In this document: piece by piece, positions 23,412 through 34,173 of the stretch
How positions within the stretch are numbered: position 1 is the first letter of the stretch
Layout: the number at the start of each line of letters is the position of its first letter
From: Melitaea cinxia
Taxonomy: Eukaryota > Arthropoda > Insecta > Lepidoptera > Nymphalidae
Direction of reading: 5' to 3'
NCBI RefSeq assembly: GCF_905220565.1
Contig: NC_059417.1
Location: forward strand, 11,332,518-11,396,517
Length of the DNA: 64,000 nucleotides
Translations under genes and position numbers: made by a program
The notes under the pieces: model-generated
What the model saw: only the letters and a program-made list of their open reading frames with translations
Told to the model about the DNA's origin: nothing
The model's database searches: none

Positions 23412-23935
23412 TTTTCAAAGTATATAGGTGACTACAATGTCGGAAGCAGCCGAAATAATTTATAGTTTTTAACAGAAGTTAAGAATACAATTTATAATTG
23501 AATTGTCAATGGTGATGTGGTATGGCATTATGGGATTGACGTTTTCAGCCTAGCCGCGAAGTCGCTAAATCAAAATAGAAAAAAAATGTCTTTGGTTAAA
23601 TGTCAATCATTTATTCGAAAGTAATAAAATAAATTGTAATTAACGAAATATCTAACACAAGGTCGTTTTGGTATCGATTAGATTTAGACAAGCGTCGTTC
23701 TATCAACTATATTGCTATGTGGGTGGACTTCACAGAGTAGTGAAGTATTAGAGATTAAAAGTAATTTGATAGCTTTCGGCTATTTAAATTTTTTGGAACG
23801 AAGTTCCTTATGGGGCGTTGCGGAGGGGTAGCTAGATCAAAACGTCCGTAACGTTAAAAAAAGCGTAAGATACTCTTTGTATGATGGCTATACATTATCT
23901 AATGTGTAGTCTGCGTGATGACTGTTATTATTACT
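23412..23935. other. Intergenic DNA, nothing recognised
   Basis: No supportable gene or repeat family. Confidence 0.4.
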
Positions 23936-23937
23936 AC

Positions 23938-24650
23938 AGGTTGCTAGTATCACTACATAGTATAAAATAAAGTCGCTTTCTCTGTCCCTGCACATGTATG
24001 TATGCTTAAATCTTTAAAACTACGTAACGGATTTTGATGCGGTTCTTTTTAATAGATAGATTGATTTAAGAGGAAGGTTTATATGTATAATAACATCCAT
24101 TAAATAGTGGAAAAATACTGTTATTTTTGAGTTTTCTAATGTTATGTCGTAAATAATTATTCTTTTTTTCGCTTAAATTGCAAACGCAGGCTGAACCCTA
24201 CGAGATTTATCAAAATAATGTACTAAGTATTGTACACATTGAAAAGGTCTACAGAAAACTCAGCAATGATATATACCTATCTCTTATGGATATCCCACAA
24301 TAACATTTTTTTGTCATTTACTTTTTACGACAAATAATGGCTAATTTTCGAAGCGATTTTAACCAATACGGCATTAATCCTTATCCAATTAAATACCTTA
24401 AATATATATTTTTTTAAATATAGATCTATATGGCCCTTTACAGCATATGATTTAAATGAATATATTCGAAGATATTACAGATTTAAAAATCGCGGTACGT
24501 AGCGTTTGCGGCGGTTCCGGCCGGCTTTTACTCTAAGTTAACGCGTGCGGGCCACGGGCAGTAATGAATAAATCAAAACTACTGGATCGAATGACATAGG
24601 CTATAATTATATTTTATACCCGTGCGAAGCCGGAGCGGTTCGCTAGTTAT
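23938..24650 (-). mobile_element. Family 7 element (~710 bp)
   Basis: It starts 'ggttgctagtatcactacat' and ends 'cgaagccggagcggttcgct' 'ag'. It is the reverse complement of the element at 37,022-37,758, sharing the blocks 'tactttttacgacaaataat', 'acgcgtgcgggccacgggca' and 'ataaatcaaaactactggat'. It has no open frame. The CTAG-type end is compatible with a non-autonomous rolling-circle element (inference only). Confidence 0.65.
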
Positions 24651-24683
24651 TATATAATTCGATAATTGTTATATATAGTATAA

Positions 24684-24945
24684 CTAGGTTAGTAAACAAG
24701 CGTACGGCTCACCTGATGGTAAGCGATTACCATAGCTTATAGACATCTGCAACACCAGAAGCATCGCAAGCGCATTACCGACCCTATCCCCAATCCTTTC
24801 CAGGAACTCTGGTTAGTATACTCACCAACAACAACACTACTTAAAAGCAGTATTATTTAGCTGTGATCTTCTGTAAAGCCGAGGTACTACACCAGTTGAG
24901 CTACTCCATATTTTGAGCAGGATATTTCCTGCTGAGCTCTACCTC
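24684..24945 (-). repeat. Rep2 family, near-full copy
   Basis: It has 'taaacaagcgtacggctcac', 'ctgcaacaccagaagcatcg', 'ccaggaactctggttagtat', 'tatttagctgtgatcttctg' and 'gagcaggatatttcctgctg', so all blocks are present. Confidence 0.8.
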
Positions 24946-25234
24946 CGAAAAATCTTTTTTTTTTTAACATCCATGGGCTCTAAAGTGCCCATGCCTTTTT
25001 TATTTCAATTTTTATTGTTAAAACGTTGAGGCGTGTTATTTTCAACACTGCATGCTTCAAATTACGAACTAAGGCTTATTGTCTCTAATTCGATGGTGAG
25101 TCCAAAGCTGACCGTGAGAGATATATATACCTTATAGATACAGATAAGTATTTACGATTATGGTTTTTTTTTTCATTCTACATGCTCTATGCTTCACTAT
25201 TCATAGCACACTACATGCTTTATACATATGTTCT

Positions 25235-25335
25235 ATAATGTTAATCCACCACGCTGGTCCACTACGAGTTGACGGATATATTCTCTACTCTACTATGAGT
25301 TATGATCGCTGTCAGGTGTACATGATAACAACTAT
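25235..25335 (-). mobile_element. SINE family A, 3' fragment
   Basis: Plus-strand reading gives 'ccaccacgctggtccactac', 'gacggatatattctctactc' and 'gatcgctgtcaggtgtacat', the reverse of the family A tail. Confidence 0.6.
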
Positions 25336-25339
25336 ATAT

Positions 25340-26000
25340 ATTTATTTCATCCAATTATAAAAATGGCTTGTGAGAAAAGTCAACTTATCGAAAAAAGCTT
25401 CTGATTTGAAAATACTCTGTGTACTTAAAGCGTGGGCGCCACAAAGTATTCCTATCCTATTTACAAGTGTTAAAAACATAGAAAAATAGCTTTTATCACA
25501 TTTAGTGACGGGCGAAAATTGACTACACTATCTTAGGAATAGAATTTAGGTCTATAAAGCGAGATCCCATGAGCGTTTGTCTTCATTTACTAAACAAACA
25601 ATGACACGGGGATGTTACCATAGATTGTATGGTTTTTAATTGTCTATGGGGAAATCTTTTTTTTTTAAGTTTGAAATACACATGGTCTGTCCCTAAGGCA
25701 ACTTATTGCTTGTTTTAGGTAACTTCTTATTCTCTTAAAGTCTTATTAACAAGAAATAAAATTATGAAAATAAATAATAGTAACATATTAGCAAAGGAAA
25801 CAATTTATCAAGCTGGCATATATGATCCAAAAAAAAACGTAATTAAATTTCAAATAAAATAATATAGTTATTATTTGACTTATAGTTATTATTGACTGTT
25901 TTAGGAAAATTCTAAAACAAAATAGTTTGGATGTTTAGAAATGTAACTATTCCGCTAATCTTCAATTTAATTGAATTAATTTAATCAATAAATATCTATA
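25340..26000. other. Intergenic DNA, nothing recognised
   Basis: AT-rich sequence. No supportable feature. Confidence 0.4.
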
Positions 26001-26002
26001 AC

Positions 26003-26230
26003 ATCACACACGGTCGTCTGTTCCTAAAGTAAGCAGCTTAATGCTTATGTTATTGGTAACACCCGACTGGTACATATATATTGGTTTCGATAAATATATA
26101 CAAGTAATACTTAAATAATTAAATAAATGCGCATATTGCACCTAGACTCGAGGCGAGAATCGAACCTATAAGAGAACGGAACAGACAATAGGGTCACTTT
26201 AAACTGCGCCAACGGGCTAGTCAGTCAATA
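26003..26230 (-). mobile_element. tRNA-headed SINE, family B
   Basis: Read on the minus strand it has the head 'gactagcccgttggcgcagt', a decayed B box ('ggttcgattctcgcc'), an AT-rich body and the tail 'aagcattaagctgcttactt' then 'cagacgaccgtgtgt'. It is full length and moderately diverged. Confidence 0.75.
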
Positions 26231-26730
26231 TAGAGATAGCTTTTCATCTCACTAACCAGGAGGATTATAGCTATTGATATTAATTACTTTCACTCCATGA
26301 CCATTTATAAGAAAGATTTCAATTAAACTTCGCCTAAGTTCTCATTTCAACTCCATAATATTTGGTAAACAATATAATTATAAGTAATTCATAAATCCAC
26401 CCACTTGCAAAACAACAGAACCGTATATGGAGCGATTGGTTCTCATAACAATGTGTCATAGTTTCAAGTGTTCGGTTATCTTGAGACCTATATATGTATA
26501 ATCAAGTCTCGAGCCTAACGACTGCGCCAGACAGTTTTGTATCCTACTGGCTGCGGCAGACAAGATTCGGGAGCGCGTGTGGGCTTTCTCAAACTGGAGA
26601 GATGACCGAATAGAAGTGCATGCTCTGATCAACTGAAGGTATATCTTATAAGAGAAATTTAAGAATTATGGTTTTGGATTCACAAAAGCTTTCATAAAAT
26701 CATTGTGCAACACCATTAAGATGCATTGTG

Positions 26731-26795
26731 AATTGTAAATATGTATAATGTTTAATAAACTATTTTGTAACCTCAAAAAAAAAGATAAGATGCAC
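26731..26795 (+). repeat. Retroelement 3' end shared with 44,925
   Basis: 'gtgaattgtaaatatgtata' + 'atgtttaataaactatt' occurs here and at about 44,924-44,957. Here it contains AATAAA and an A-run follows about 25 bp later. It looks like the polyadenylated 3' end of a retroelement whose body I cannot identify. Confidence 0.5.
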
Positions 26796-26999
26796 AAAAA
26801 GGTAAATTGTAAAAACACAAAATGGCATTGTTCTATGAACCCAAAGAATTGAAAGGATTTCCGCAAATGGTAAACGCTTCACAGATATTATCTACTACGT
26901 ATAATTAGTGTTCAAATATTTATCACACGAAATATAAATATAGTATTTTCTCAATTCGATTGTATTTTTTAAATGTATCTTACCTCAGAACTTTTGACT

Positions 27000-27115
27000 G
27001 GGTGCACCGATTTTCATTTTTATTTCAATCAAAAGCGGTGTGTCATGTGGTCCCATTTAAATTTAATTGAGATCTAACAAGTACTTTTTGAGTTGTATCT
27101 AATAATGCTTCGTAG
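27000..27115 (-). mobile_element. Family 5 fragment
   Basis: It has 'tgggtgcaccgattttcatt', 'catgtggtcccatttaaatt' and 'ttttgagttgtatctaataa', the reverse-oriented internal blocks. Confidence 0.5.
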
Positions 27116-27420
27116 TAGCTGGTCTTTGCTACTAAATCTTTTTTCTTAATTAACGGAGACAGATGCGATTCAACGCTGCTCCGTGGAGATGGAGGGGGCC
27201 TAGGTGTTCGGCCCTGGGTCGCGGGGGATCGGGACGTACCACTAGCACTCGACATATTGGAGGGGGTCGCGTCTATAAATAAAATGTAACGCTAAATAAA
27301 TTTTTTTACAAAAGTCAAATAATTCCTGCAATAGCAGGTATAATTAGTTGTCTCAAAGTAAAATAGCGAGCAAATATGCTCACGTCCTAAAACTAACTTA
27401 ATCCTAACTTAAAATTAGCA

Positions 27421-27750
27421 AAAAGTAGAGAAAACTCTACTTTTTGGGTGCGACTCTACGTAGAGTCTCCAGTCCTCGTCAAAGAGATAGCCCTAGAGGA
27501 GGGACAGTCTATAGTCAAAACCGCGTCTCTCTACGACCAGCGGTTCCCGAGATATCCTATCTTCTAACTTCAGGCTTAATCAGCCTGAAAGACCCGAGTT
27601 ACTTCTTTAAAATAAAGAAAGTCGATATTTCGGGAACCGCTGATCGCAGGATCCCGTGCGTGGGTTCCCCGTAATGGGCCCAGTCTCCTCTATCCTCTCC
27701 CGGTCCAAAAAATGGGATCGGGGGGTCAGCTCTACGTAGAGTCGTTTTGC
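27421..27750 (+). repeat. Palindrome-rich block in the LINE leader
   Basis: An 11 bp stem 'aaaaagtagag' / 'ctctacttttt' (27,421-27,446) is followed by the perfect 16 bp palindrome 'gactctacgtagagtc' (27,453-27,468). A related 'ctctacgtagag' lies near 27,730-27,741. Between them is a longer stem pairing 'agcggttcccgagatatc' with 'gatatttcgggaaccgct' and a small 'caggctt'/'agcctg' stem. Likely roles are RNA structure at the 5' end of a LINE transcript or internal promoter elements (inference). Confidence 0.6.
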
Positions 27751-29053
27751 CCTTAAGGACACAGTCCTCTCCACAACAAAGTGTCTAAAAGAAGCCCCAG
27801 CTCTCCAGCTTGAAAAATGGCCGAGCTATGGCTTCTCAAAGTTTTTACAAATGGCGGTCAAAATGGCCGCCACGAGGTCTGAAAATTCTAGAATCGGCCT
27901 CGATCGCTCTAAAATACCCGTTCTTGGGTTCGTTGGAAAGGGCTTGCAAAGAACTATTTAAATATGATAAACTGGGATTTTTTAAACCAACCCCCGATTT
28001 ATGAGGGTGGAAAAACACCAAAAAATTTAGAAAAATTACAATACAAAATTTTTAAATTAGTTTGAAAAATCTACAAAAATTCTTATAGACTAATCTTAAC
28101 TTATTCGATTTTTTGGAAATACTTCCAGAGATACTGGGCTACGGGGAGCACCCCCCGTGCTAACCCTTAAAATTAAAAAATTAATAAGAACAAAACTACT
28201 GAACAGAAATTTATAAAATTTGGAATATATGTAGATTTAGTAATTATCTATCGAAATTAATAAAATAATGGGGGGGTCGTCGCTTTATTTTTGGAAATAG
28301 AAAATTTTGAAAAAGGGGTAAATTTTCAAAACCGGATATCTCTGGAAGTACTTATCGGATTTTCTTGTTCGATGTGTCGCCGTATTTGGTTTGCCTCGCC
28401 GCGTCGTTTGACGTGCCGCACGTCACGCTCACAGGCCGGGAAGTGGGAGCACGTGAACACGTGATTCCTGGTTTTTTCCTGTTTTTTCCGCGCGCTTGGG
28501 CGGAAAAAATCCAAAATGGGTGTCAAATGATAGGTCTCACCGAGACCCGTCCAATGACGTATTAAAATTAATACCTTGTCGATCTTATTAACCGAGCGTT
28601 CACTCGACAACCTTACGGCTGCAAGAAAAACGGGGTTTTTCACTGGTAAAAGCTAGAATTTTTTACTTTTCACTATTGTTCTTTTCATTATTTTGTAGAA
28701 CACTTTAAGACAAGTCCTTTGACATAAAGCACTGTAATTTTGAATGAAAATCTAAATTTTTTATATATTGTACAAAGTTATTTTTTTGCGGTTTTAGCAG
28801 TTTTAACACTTTTTTTTCGCACTTTTTCACTTATATTGTTTAAGTTTGACGTTTTACAGGAAAAAGGAACACCACCGAATAGGGCGCACTTAGGCGCAAC
28901 TTTTGATGTGCGGCACTTGGCTATAGCCTTACAAAAACCCACTTTTTATGATTTTTAAGGAATTAAATTGCGTGGAACACGTGTAAAATCGACCGTTTCT
29001 TGCGGCGGGCGGGGCGCTTCTCCAAAGAAAGAGAAAAAAGGAAGGTCTTTGCG

Positions 29054-30157
29054 ATGTGGAGGTCAAGCGAGAAGGAAACGGCAGAAATGGCCAGGGAGGC
29101 CCTGGGATCTGCGAGAAACTTAAAAAAAGAGTACAGGGAAACACTGGAAACTGTACTAACAGAATACTCTGTGTTGGTGGGTACAATGCTATTCACACTG
29201 GAGACCCAGCTTGAAGAGATCGAGAAATGCCAAAATAAAGTGGTAATTGAAAAAATGGAAGAGCAATCTCATCTCCTGCTTGAGACACAGAAAATGGTTA
29301 ATACTATCTATACCAAAATGGAGAAACAGCAGGAAATGGGAGAAGCTCCCAAAACATACGCAGAGGCAATCCTAGCTGGACCACCACCAAAGCGGCCGGC
29401 CGTCCTCCACTCCCTGGTGGTGTCGTCGGAAGACGTGGAGATGACCGGGGAAGAGGTCCTCACCAGGCTGAGGGAGACGGTCAAGGCAAAAGAGGGATGG
29501 ACGAAAGTGGAAAGGGTACGGAAGGCGAAAGATAGGAAGGTGGTGATGGCGTTTGCCACCACCGCCGAGAGAACGAAAGTGAGAGAATGTCTGGAAGCGA
29601 AAGGGAAGGGTCTTCTGGTCGAGGAAGTCCAGAACAGGGACCCGCTTCTGGTTCTTCGGGGCGTTATATCGGATAACACCGATGAAGACATACTTAAGGC
29701 CCTGAAGAACCAGAACCGACATCTCTTCGACGGCCTCGACCAGAAGACCTGCAGGGTGAAAGTCCGGTATCGCCGTAAGGCGAGGAACCCGCACACGGCT
29801 CATGTGGTGTTGGAGACATCGCCAGCCCTCTGGACACGGATCACAAGCGCGGGGTACGTGCATATTGACCTCCAGAGGGTAAAGGCCGAGGACCAGTCCC
29901 CGCTGGTCCAGTGTTCGCGGTGCCTCGCTTACGGCCATAGCCGGAAATTTTGTACGGAATCGGCAGACGCGTGTAGCCACTGTGGTGGCCCGCACCTCAA
30001 GGCACAATGCACGGACTTCGCGGCGCAAATTCCGCCTTCTTGCAGGAATTGTCGGAGGGCAAAGCTCGACGAGGTTGGGCACAATGCCTTCAGCGATTCC
30101 TGCCCAGTTAGAAGGAGGTGGGATGAGCTGGCGAGATCGTCCGTTGCGTACTGCTAA
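29054..30157 (+). CDS. LINE ORF1 (gag-like, zinc knuckles), R1 type
   Basis: This encodes a nucleic-acid-binding gag-like protein of a non-LTR retrotransposon, which in such elements packages the transcript. I start at the ATG at 29,054 (367 residues). The frame is open upstream to 29,000 without an ATG. The N-terminal third is charged and probably coiled (residues ~10-90). A 'YAEAILAGPP' segment follows and the middle region resembles R1-type gag domains. The C-terminus has three cysteine-histidine knuckles: CX2CX4HX4C (287-300), CX2CX3HX4C (307-319) and CX2CX9HX6C (330-350), then 'PVRRRWDELARSSVAYC' as the typical end. It is intact, with no stops. It is not from the same element as the ORF2 at 32,201, which is of a different LINE group. 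GC content is well above the surroundings. Confidence 0.85.
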   Translation: MWRSSEKETAEMAREALGSARNLKKEYRETLETVLTEYSVLVGTMLFTLETQLEEIEKCQNKVVIEKMEEQSHLLLETQKMVNTIYTKMEKQQEMGEAPKTYAEAILAGPPPKRPAVLHSLVVSSEDVEMTGEEVLTRLRETVKAKEGWTKVERVRKAKDRKVVMAFATTAERTKVRECLEAKGKGLLVEEVQNRDPLLVLRGVISDNTDEDILKALKNQNRHLFDGLDQKTCRVKVRYRRKARNPHTAHVVLETSPALWTRITSAGYVHIDLQRVKAEDQSPLVQCSRCLAYGHSRKFCTESADACSHCGGPHLKAQCTDFAAQIPPSCRNCRRAKLDEVGHNAFSDSCPVRRRWDELARSSVAYC

Positions 30158-30595
30158 GGGCGTGCTGGCGGACGCGGTGGCGCAATCAAAAGAAGTCTCC
30201 ACATCCCTGGCACAGAGTGCGCGAGACAGTTTGCAGGGACTCTGTATCTGGAAGAAACTTAATAGCTTGTTGCAGAACAAAGTTCCTGTAGAACAAGAGG
30301 GACATAACGCGCGTCCTCCGAATAAGGTTGCGAGAACTTATGAAAGGATGTATGGAAGGACTCTGGCAGAGGAGAATAAATGGCTCTTGACTTATTAAAA
30401 TGGAAAAATTTATAAATGTTTCAAATTAAAATGGCGAGCAAATATGCTACAATTATATAGTTGTATATAAGGTAGTAGCATAGGTAAATAAGTATATAGA
30501 ATAAGAGTTGTTAGGTATTTTAAGTAGTTAAGCTAAACACTAAAATTAAGCATATAAAATAAGGAAAATTGTAATAGTTAAGTATTTAAAATAAG

Positions 30596-30644
<49 letters not shown>
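30596..30644 (+). repeat. A-run of 49 (first poly(A))
   Basis: 49 uninterrupted A residues follow the ORF1 3' region. This is probably the retroposition tail or an internal A-rich tract of the LINE. Confidence 0.8.
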
Positions 30645-30646
<2 letters not shown>

Positions 30647-30892
30647 ATGTAGAGAAATAAGACAGCAAACAGTTGTTTCCTTTGCCCTGAGTTAATAGAT
30701 ATAATAATAAATAGAAAATATAGAGTAGCATTAGGCAAATTAGTAAGGGAACTCACCCTGATCGGCGAAAGATGATGAATGATAGAAGAAATTAGTATGA
30801 AGAATGAAAGTACGAGAGGCATGATTGATAGAACTGGTATGAAAGAGAACATAGTAGACACAGGCTCCGACCACAATATCGGGGGTTTAGAG

Positions 30893-30962
<70 letters not shown>
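30893..30962 (+). repeat. A-run of 70 (second poly(A))
   Basis: 70 uninterrupted A residues, 248 bp after the first A-run. Poly-Lys and poly-Phe frames across it are artefacts. Confidence 0.8.
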
Positions 30963-30965
<3 letters not shown>

Positions 30966-30992
30966 AATAATGCGTTTAGTAACAATAAGAAA

Positions 30993-31381
30993 CCCGAGTA
31001 GAAATTTTTTCGTGTTCCTTAGAAGGACCGGACCGGGCATGTCTGATCTGGACCAGATAAGGTATGTAACACAGAAGATTTGTCTGGACCTGATCAGGAT
31101 GAGATGAGATTTCCTGATCGGGTTCACGAAAAAATTGTTTGACAAAAAAAAGCGAAAAAATTTTTTCAACAATTTTTTCAAGAATATACATTCATGTTTT
31201 TTAAAAGGACCGGACTGCTGATCAGGATGAGATGAGATTTCCTGATCTAGACCCGATCAGGAAATCTCATCTCATCCTGATCAGGTCTAGACCAATCATC
31301 TGCGTTACATGCCTTATCTAGTACTGATAAGGCATGCCTGGTCCGGTCCTTGTAAGGAAGACGAAAAAAATTCTACTCGGG
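30993..31381. mobile_element. 389 bp foldback element with ~125 bp inverted ends
   Basis: The left end 'cccgagtagaaattttttcg' and the right end are reverse complements over about 125 bp with scattered mismatches. Both arms include 'aaggaccggacc', 'gataagg(t/c)atgtaac' and 'ctgatcaggatgagatgaga'. Within the right half, a perfect 30 bp palindrome (31,218-31,247 with 31,255-31,284, 7 nt loop) repeats the inner arm segment a third time. No open frame and no clear target duplication are seen. Confidence 0.75.
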
Positions 31382-31382
31382 T

Positions 31383-31492
31383 AGTCACCACGCTGGGCAG
31401 GCGGGTTGGTGACCGCAGGGCTGGTATTGTCGCACCGAAAACGCTGCCCTCCTCGGACTGTGTACTTCAAAGCCAGCAGTGTCGCAAGACAT
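31383..31492 (-). repeat. Rep1 family fragment
   Basis: 'cgctgggcaggcgggttggt', 'gaccgcagggctggtattgt' and 'ctgtgtacttcaaagccagc' show the reverse-oriented family middle. It abuts the foldback element directly. Confidence 0.7.
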
Positions 31493-31494
31493 GA

Positions 31495-32200
31495 CTATAA
31501 CAATTGGTCGGATCAGCAACCATAAATATAAATGGGTCTATACGTGTGTTTTTCAGTCACAAGTGCCTTCAGATAGGAATGCTATACTTATTCTATATTC
31601 TTTTGTTTGTCGTTAACGAATATATTTACAGAGTTAATGTTTACTGAGGTGTGCTGGCTACGTTTCCTGTAAAACACAAGTATAAAGATATGAAGCTGAA
31701 GTTAATGATCTCTAGCATATTAGGTATTAAGTATATACAATCGTCGTATAAGGTATGAGGCGTCGATAAAATATTGTTCGAGATGGTTTATAGTTTTGAG
31801 AGAACGTAAAAGCTTATACATATAATCTTTGAATCATCTTTGAATTGATATATATGTAAAAAAATTATTAGTTGGATTATCTATTTTTAAAAATATTGTT
31901 AACTTAAATTTTAATATCATTATTATAATTTCTATATTCTGGTAGTATGTTTGTCTCTCACGTGTATATGTTGTTTTGCTTCTAGTGTTTTTTTTTTTTT
32001 GTTCTTCTAGTTTAATGATTTTTGTATATTCCTCTGCAGCTGGCGGGTGTATGGATGCCATTTTTTAGGGCTAATATAAATATACATATTATTATTGTAT
32101 TATTACATAATTAATTACATATTAATATATCATTATTTATATATTCATATTTTATAATAATTTCTATTATATTACTATTTTTTTATACATACGCAAGTTT
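31495..32200. other. AT-rich DNA before the LINE ORF2
   Basis: No gene is seen. About 31,840-32,200 is extremely AT-rich and may be 5' sequence of the LINE, but no ORF1 of its own type is present. Confidence 0.4.
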
Positions 32201-34173
32201 ATGATTAGTGACAATGACGAAACATTTCATTCTTTTTCCTCCTCTGAATTGTGCAGCGATGACTTAAGCTTCCTTAGTATTCCTTCTCTTAGCGAAACTC
32301 TTGACTCTCAATTTCTTGATGTTCCAAAAAATTTAAATATCATCCACATTAATGCACAGAGTATTCCTGCTCACTATCCTGATATGTTGTCCTCTTTCCA
32401 AAATAATAATATTCATGCGATCTTGGTAAGTGAATCTTGGCTTAAGCCCTGCTTATCATCAGTTTCCTATTCCCTCCCAGGTTACGATTTAATCCGCAAC
32501 GACCGTGTTGGGCGACCCGGAGGTGGCGTTGCCATCTACCTTCGCTCTCATATTTCCTACAAAATCGTTAGCCAATCTATTTCTCACGATGTGTATGGTC
32601 CAGACCACCTATTCTTAGAAATCCACCTGTCTAGTACAAAGCTCCTTCTGGGTGTTTATTATAGCCCACCACCCGCTGTTGACTATTTTGAGTCCCTTGA
32701 AAATCTCTTAGAAGTACTTACACCACAGTATAGTCACACGGTAGTGATGGGTGATTTTAACACCTGCCTCCTCAAGCAAGACTACAGAGCTTCACGCCTA
32801 CGCTCTCTTGTAGGCTCTGTAAGCATGCACATCCTTCCCTTGAACGCCACCCATACCCTTCCCACATGCTCTCCATCACTCCTTGATTTGATATTTGTCT
32901 CCTCTCCAGACTTTGTTGTTAAGCATGGACAGTGCCCGGCCGATGTATTCTCTTACCACGATCTCATTTTCCTCTCATATAAGATCAGACCACCAAAGGC
33001 AAAGTCGAGAATTCTTCTGCAGCGCAGTTTTGGGGGTATGGAGTTGAACCGCCTACGTGAGGATGCTGCTATGATTGACTGGTCAGCGTTATTTAGCTCT
33101 TCTGCAGTGGATGAAAAGATTGATATCTTTAACTCCCGCCTAATCCAACTATACGATGTGCATGCTCCTGTTCGACCCGTGCGTATTAGACATCTGCCTG
33201 CTCCCTGGCTTACAACGGAAATTAAGTCATTACAGCTTCTAAAGAACAAAGCAAAAGTCAGATATAAGGCTGACCCAAGCCCGTCGAACAAGGAGAAGTA
33301 TAGAATATCTCGGAATCGCTGCAACAAGGCATGTAGGGATGCACAACGACGCCATATCCATACTTCTGTTTCAGAGGAAGCAGACTCTGCGAAAATTTGG
33401 AAATTCCTCAAATCACTAGGAGTTGGCAAAATCAAACAAAATATAGCTTCAAACTCATTTAACCTTAACCAACTTAATAAATATTTCACATCCTCTGTCA
33501 ATATAGACTCTAGGACTAACACCCTCAACCAACTTTCTGCTATTAGAACTCCGTTACTGTCATCATCTTTTACTTTCTCTCAATTGTCTGTATGTGATGT
33601 CAAGAAGAGCATATTAGCCGTTAATTCAGATGCCGTAGGATCTGATTCTATTAGCCGTAATATGATCATCCCTATCTTAGATTCCCTTTTACCTGTTATA
33701 ACTCATATCTTAAACGAATCCTTGTGTACCAATACCTTTCCTACCTGCTGGAAAGACGCTCAAATTATTCCTTTACCCAAGAAACCTAATTCCATCGCCT
33801 TTTCTGATCTTCGTCCAATATCAATCCTTCCCTTTTTGTCCAAAGTCTTAGAGCGTCTTGTCCATCAGCAGCTTTCACTGTTCCTGCACTCAAACAATCT
33901 CCTAAATCCTTATCAGTCCGGTTACCGTAAAGGTCATAGTACGGCTACGGCTCTGGTCAAAATCACTGACGACATTCGATTAGCTATGGACGGACAGAAT
34001 CTCACGGTATTGACCCTGCTAGACTTTAGCAATGCGTTTAATACTGTCGATTTTGATATTCTACTGGCTATCTTGTGTTCTCTTGGCATATCTCCATCGG
34101 CAATTGGCTGGTTTCATAGTTACTTGTGCGGACGGCGGCAGCGTCTGCGTGTCGAAAATTCATTTTCAGACTG

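Larger units (their letters stand above)
27420..30962 (+). mobile_element. Gag-only R1-type LINE with long structured leader
   Basis: A ~1.6 kb leader (27,420-29,053) rich in inverted repeats precedes a single gag-like ORF1 (29,054-30,157). About 440 bp of non-coding 3' sequence then ends in an A-run (30,596-30,644), with a second A-run at 30,893-30,962 after another ~250 bp. No endonuclease or reverse transcriptase follows ORF1, which in R1-type LINEs would come next. It is either an internally deleted copy or an ORF1-only family using partner enzymes. The 5' limit is my estimate; the block 'gcgagcaaatatgct' occurs both near the start (27,366) and after ORF1 (30,434), so limits need an alignment. 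Confidence 0.55.

Noticed and set aside
27043..27255. 70-residue minus-strand frame with Ser/Pro-rich start
   Set aside because: It looks a little like a gag N-terminus, but half of it is family 5 repeat sequence. Too little to support.
29308..30280. Long minus-strand frames opposite LINE ORF1
   Set aside because: They are shadows of a GC-rich real frame on the other strand, with no family resemblance.
30779..31181. Frames with long Lys or Phe runs
   Set aside because: They simply translate poly(A)/poly(T).
32953..33528. 191-residue minus-strand frame within the LINE ORF2
   Set aside because: Antisense shadow of the endonuclease-RT coding frame.
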